Source: JADGHX01 sp035760965
Lineage (GTDB): Bacteria > Pseudomonadota > Gammaproteobacteria > Steroidobacterales > Steroidobacteraceae
DNA length: 57,414 bases
Assembly: GCA_035760965.1 (NCBI GenBank)
Contig: DASTRY010000066.1
Coordinates: 1 to 57,414 of the forward strand
Direction of reading: 5' to 3'
Positions 57,093 to 57,414 of the stretch are shown here, one piece after another (position 1 is the stretch's first letter; each line of letters opens with the position of its first letter). Both the position numbers and the translations under genes were made by a program. Under the pieces are notes generated by a model. It searched no databases. It worked only from the letters and a program-made list of their open reading frames with translations, and had not been told where the DNA came from.

Positions 57093-57404
57093 TCAGGAGA
57101 GAAAGATGTGATCGATCGGATCGGCGTGCGCGAACAACGACGCGCTCGTGCTCGGCACGTGCCCGTAGCCGATCGGATGCGAGTAGCGCGGCCAATGCCC
57201 CCACATATCGTCGACGTGCCACGTGCCATCGGCAGCAGGTGTCGCCGGCAGCTGCGCGATTGCCTGCACGGTCGAGAGCGGCACGAGCGAGCTGGCCATC
57301 ACCGCGCCGGCCATCAGTCCCACGCCGCCGAGAAAAGAGCGACGGTCGATGGTGAGCCGCTCTTCTTCGCGAGTCTCTGCGGCCTCCGTCTCGAAAAGCA
57401 TCAT
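57093..57404 (-). CDS. Small Tat-signal protein of unknown function
   Basis: 103 residues. A twin-arginine signal (DRRSFLGGVGLMAGAVMASS) fills about residues 18-50, and the mature part is only about 50 residues, rich in Trp, His and aromatic residues (DDMWGHWPRYSHPIGYGHVP). It ends 16 bp upstream of the triple-SnoaL hydrolase start, so co-transcription is likely. Tat export implies folding or complex formation before export, possibly as a subunit or chaperone-like partner of a cofactor enzyme encoded beyond the window edge. No family recognised with confidence. Confidence 0.7.
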   Translation of the reverse strand: MMLFETEAAETREEERLTIDRRSFLGGVGLMAGAVMASSLVPLSTVQAIAQLPATPAADGTWHVDDMWGHWPRYSHPIGYGHVPSTSASLFAHADPIDHIFLS

Positions 57405-57414
57405 GCGAGCTCAT

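Overview
This is a high-GC proteobacterial chromosome segment. The order smc-zipA-ligA, the dksA-gluQ pair and the block rimP-nusA-infB-rbfA-truB-rpsO-pnp point to a gammaproteobacterium. The accessory genes (a Xanthomonas/Caulobacter-type TonB receptor beside a tryptophan-halogenase-like protein, DUF6152, SnoaL-like proteins, isoquinoline-oxidoreductase-like molybdoproteins) fit an environmental Steroidobacterales/Nevskiales/Xanthomonadales-like lineage. That placement is inference from gene content only.

Layout. (1) 1-1600: a lipoprotein with a bacterial Ig-like domain and WGT/WSNRY repeats, cut by the window edge. (2) 1679-8616: ligA, zipA and smc on the minus strand, with queF divergent. 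(3) 9250-11674: a zinc-site-less DksA with a long N-terminal extension, gluQ without a normal start codon, and a PhaR-type regulator. (4) 11780-20467: the conserved translation and RNA operon block on the minus strand, preceded by a leader with two intrinsic-terminator-like hairpins. (5) 20693-25314: an LPG-synthase-TM/UPF0104 protein, a ferritin-like protein and an IorAB-type molybdenum hydroxylase. (6) 25498-29566: a leucine-catabolism-like module made of a biotin-dependent carboxylase alpha subunit, divergent isovaleryl-CoA dehydrogenase and an FCD/GntR regulator, around a perfect 29-bp palindrome. (7) 29567-33711: a REP-like repeat cluster, a 2-hydroxyacid dehydrogenase, a small Cys-rich protein, an MTHFR-family protein and a type-B carboxylesterase.

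(8) 33673-48403 is a carbohydrate-utilisation locus. On the minus strand, a TonB receptor, a flavin-dependent halogenase homologue, a ROK sugar kinase (fructokinase-like), a ROK repressor and an AGE-family epimerase/isomerase form a probable operon. A GH3 and a GH2 enzyme are read divergently. A coherent reading is import of a beta-linked oligosaccharide, hydrolysis, isomerisation of the released sugar and phosphorylation, with a halogenase homologue of unknown role inside the operon.

(9) 48292-51710: a class-III aminotransferase with a divergent Lrp/AsnC regulator, then an MDR oxidoreductase whose 3' end is duplicated. (10) 51878-57404: an uncharacterised secreted-protein cluster. It holds two paralogous exported proteins, a DUF6152 protein, a Tat-signal mini-protein and a 986-residue protein with three SnoaL/NTF2-like domains fused to an alpha/beta hydrolase. 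I regard this cluster and the halogenase-containing locus as the best candidates for undescribed biology. No tRNA, rRNA, insertion sequence, CRISPR array or phage gene was found.
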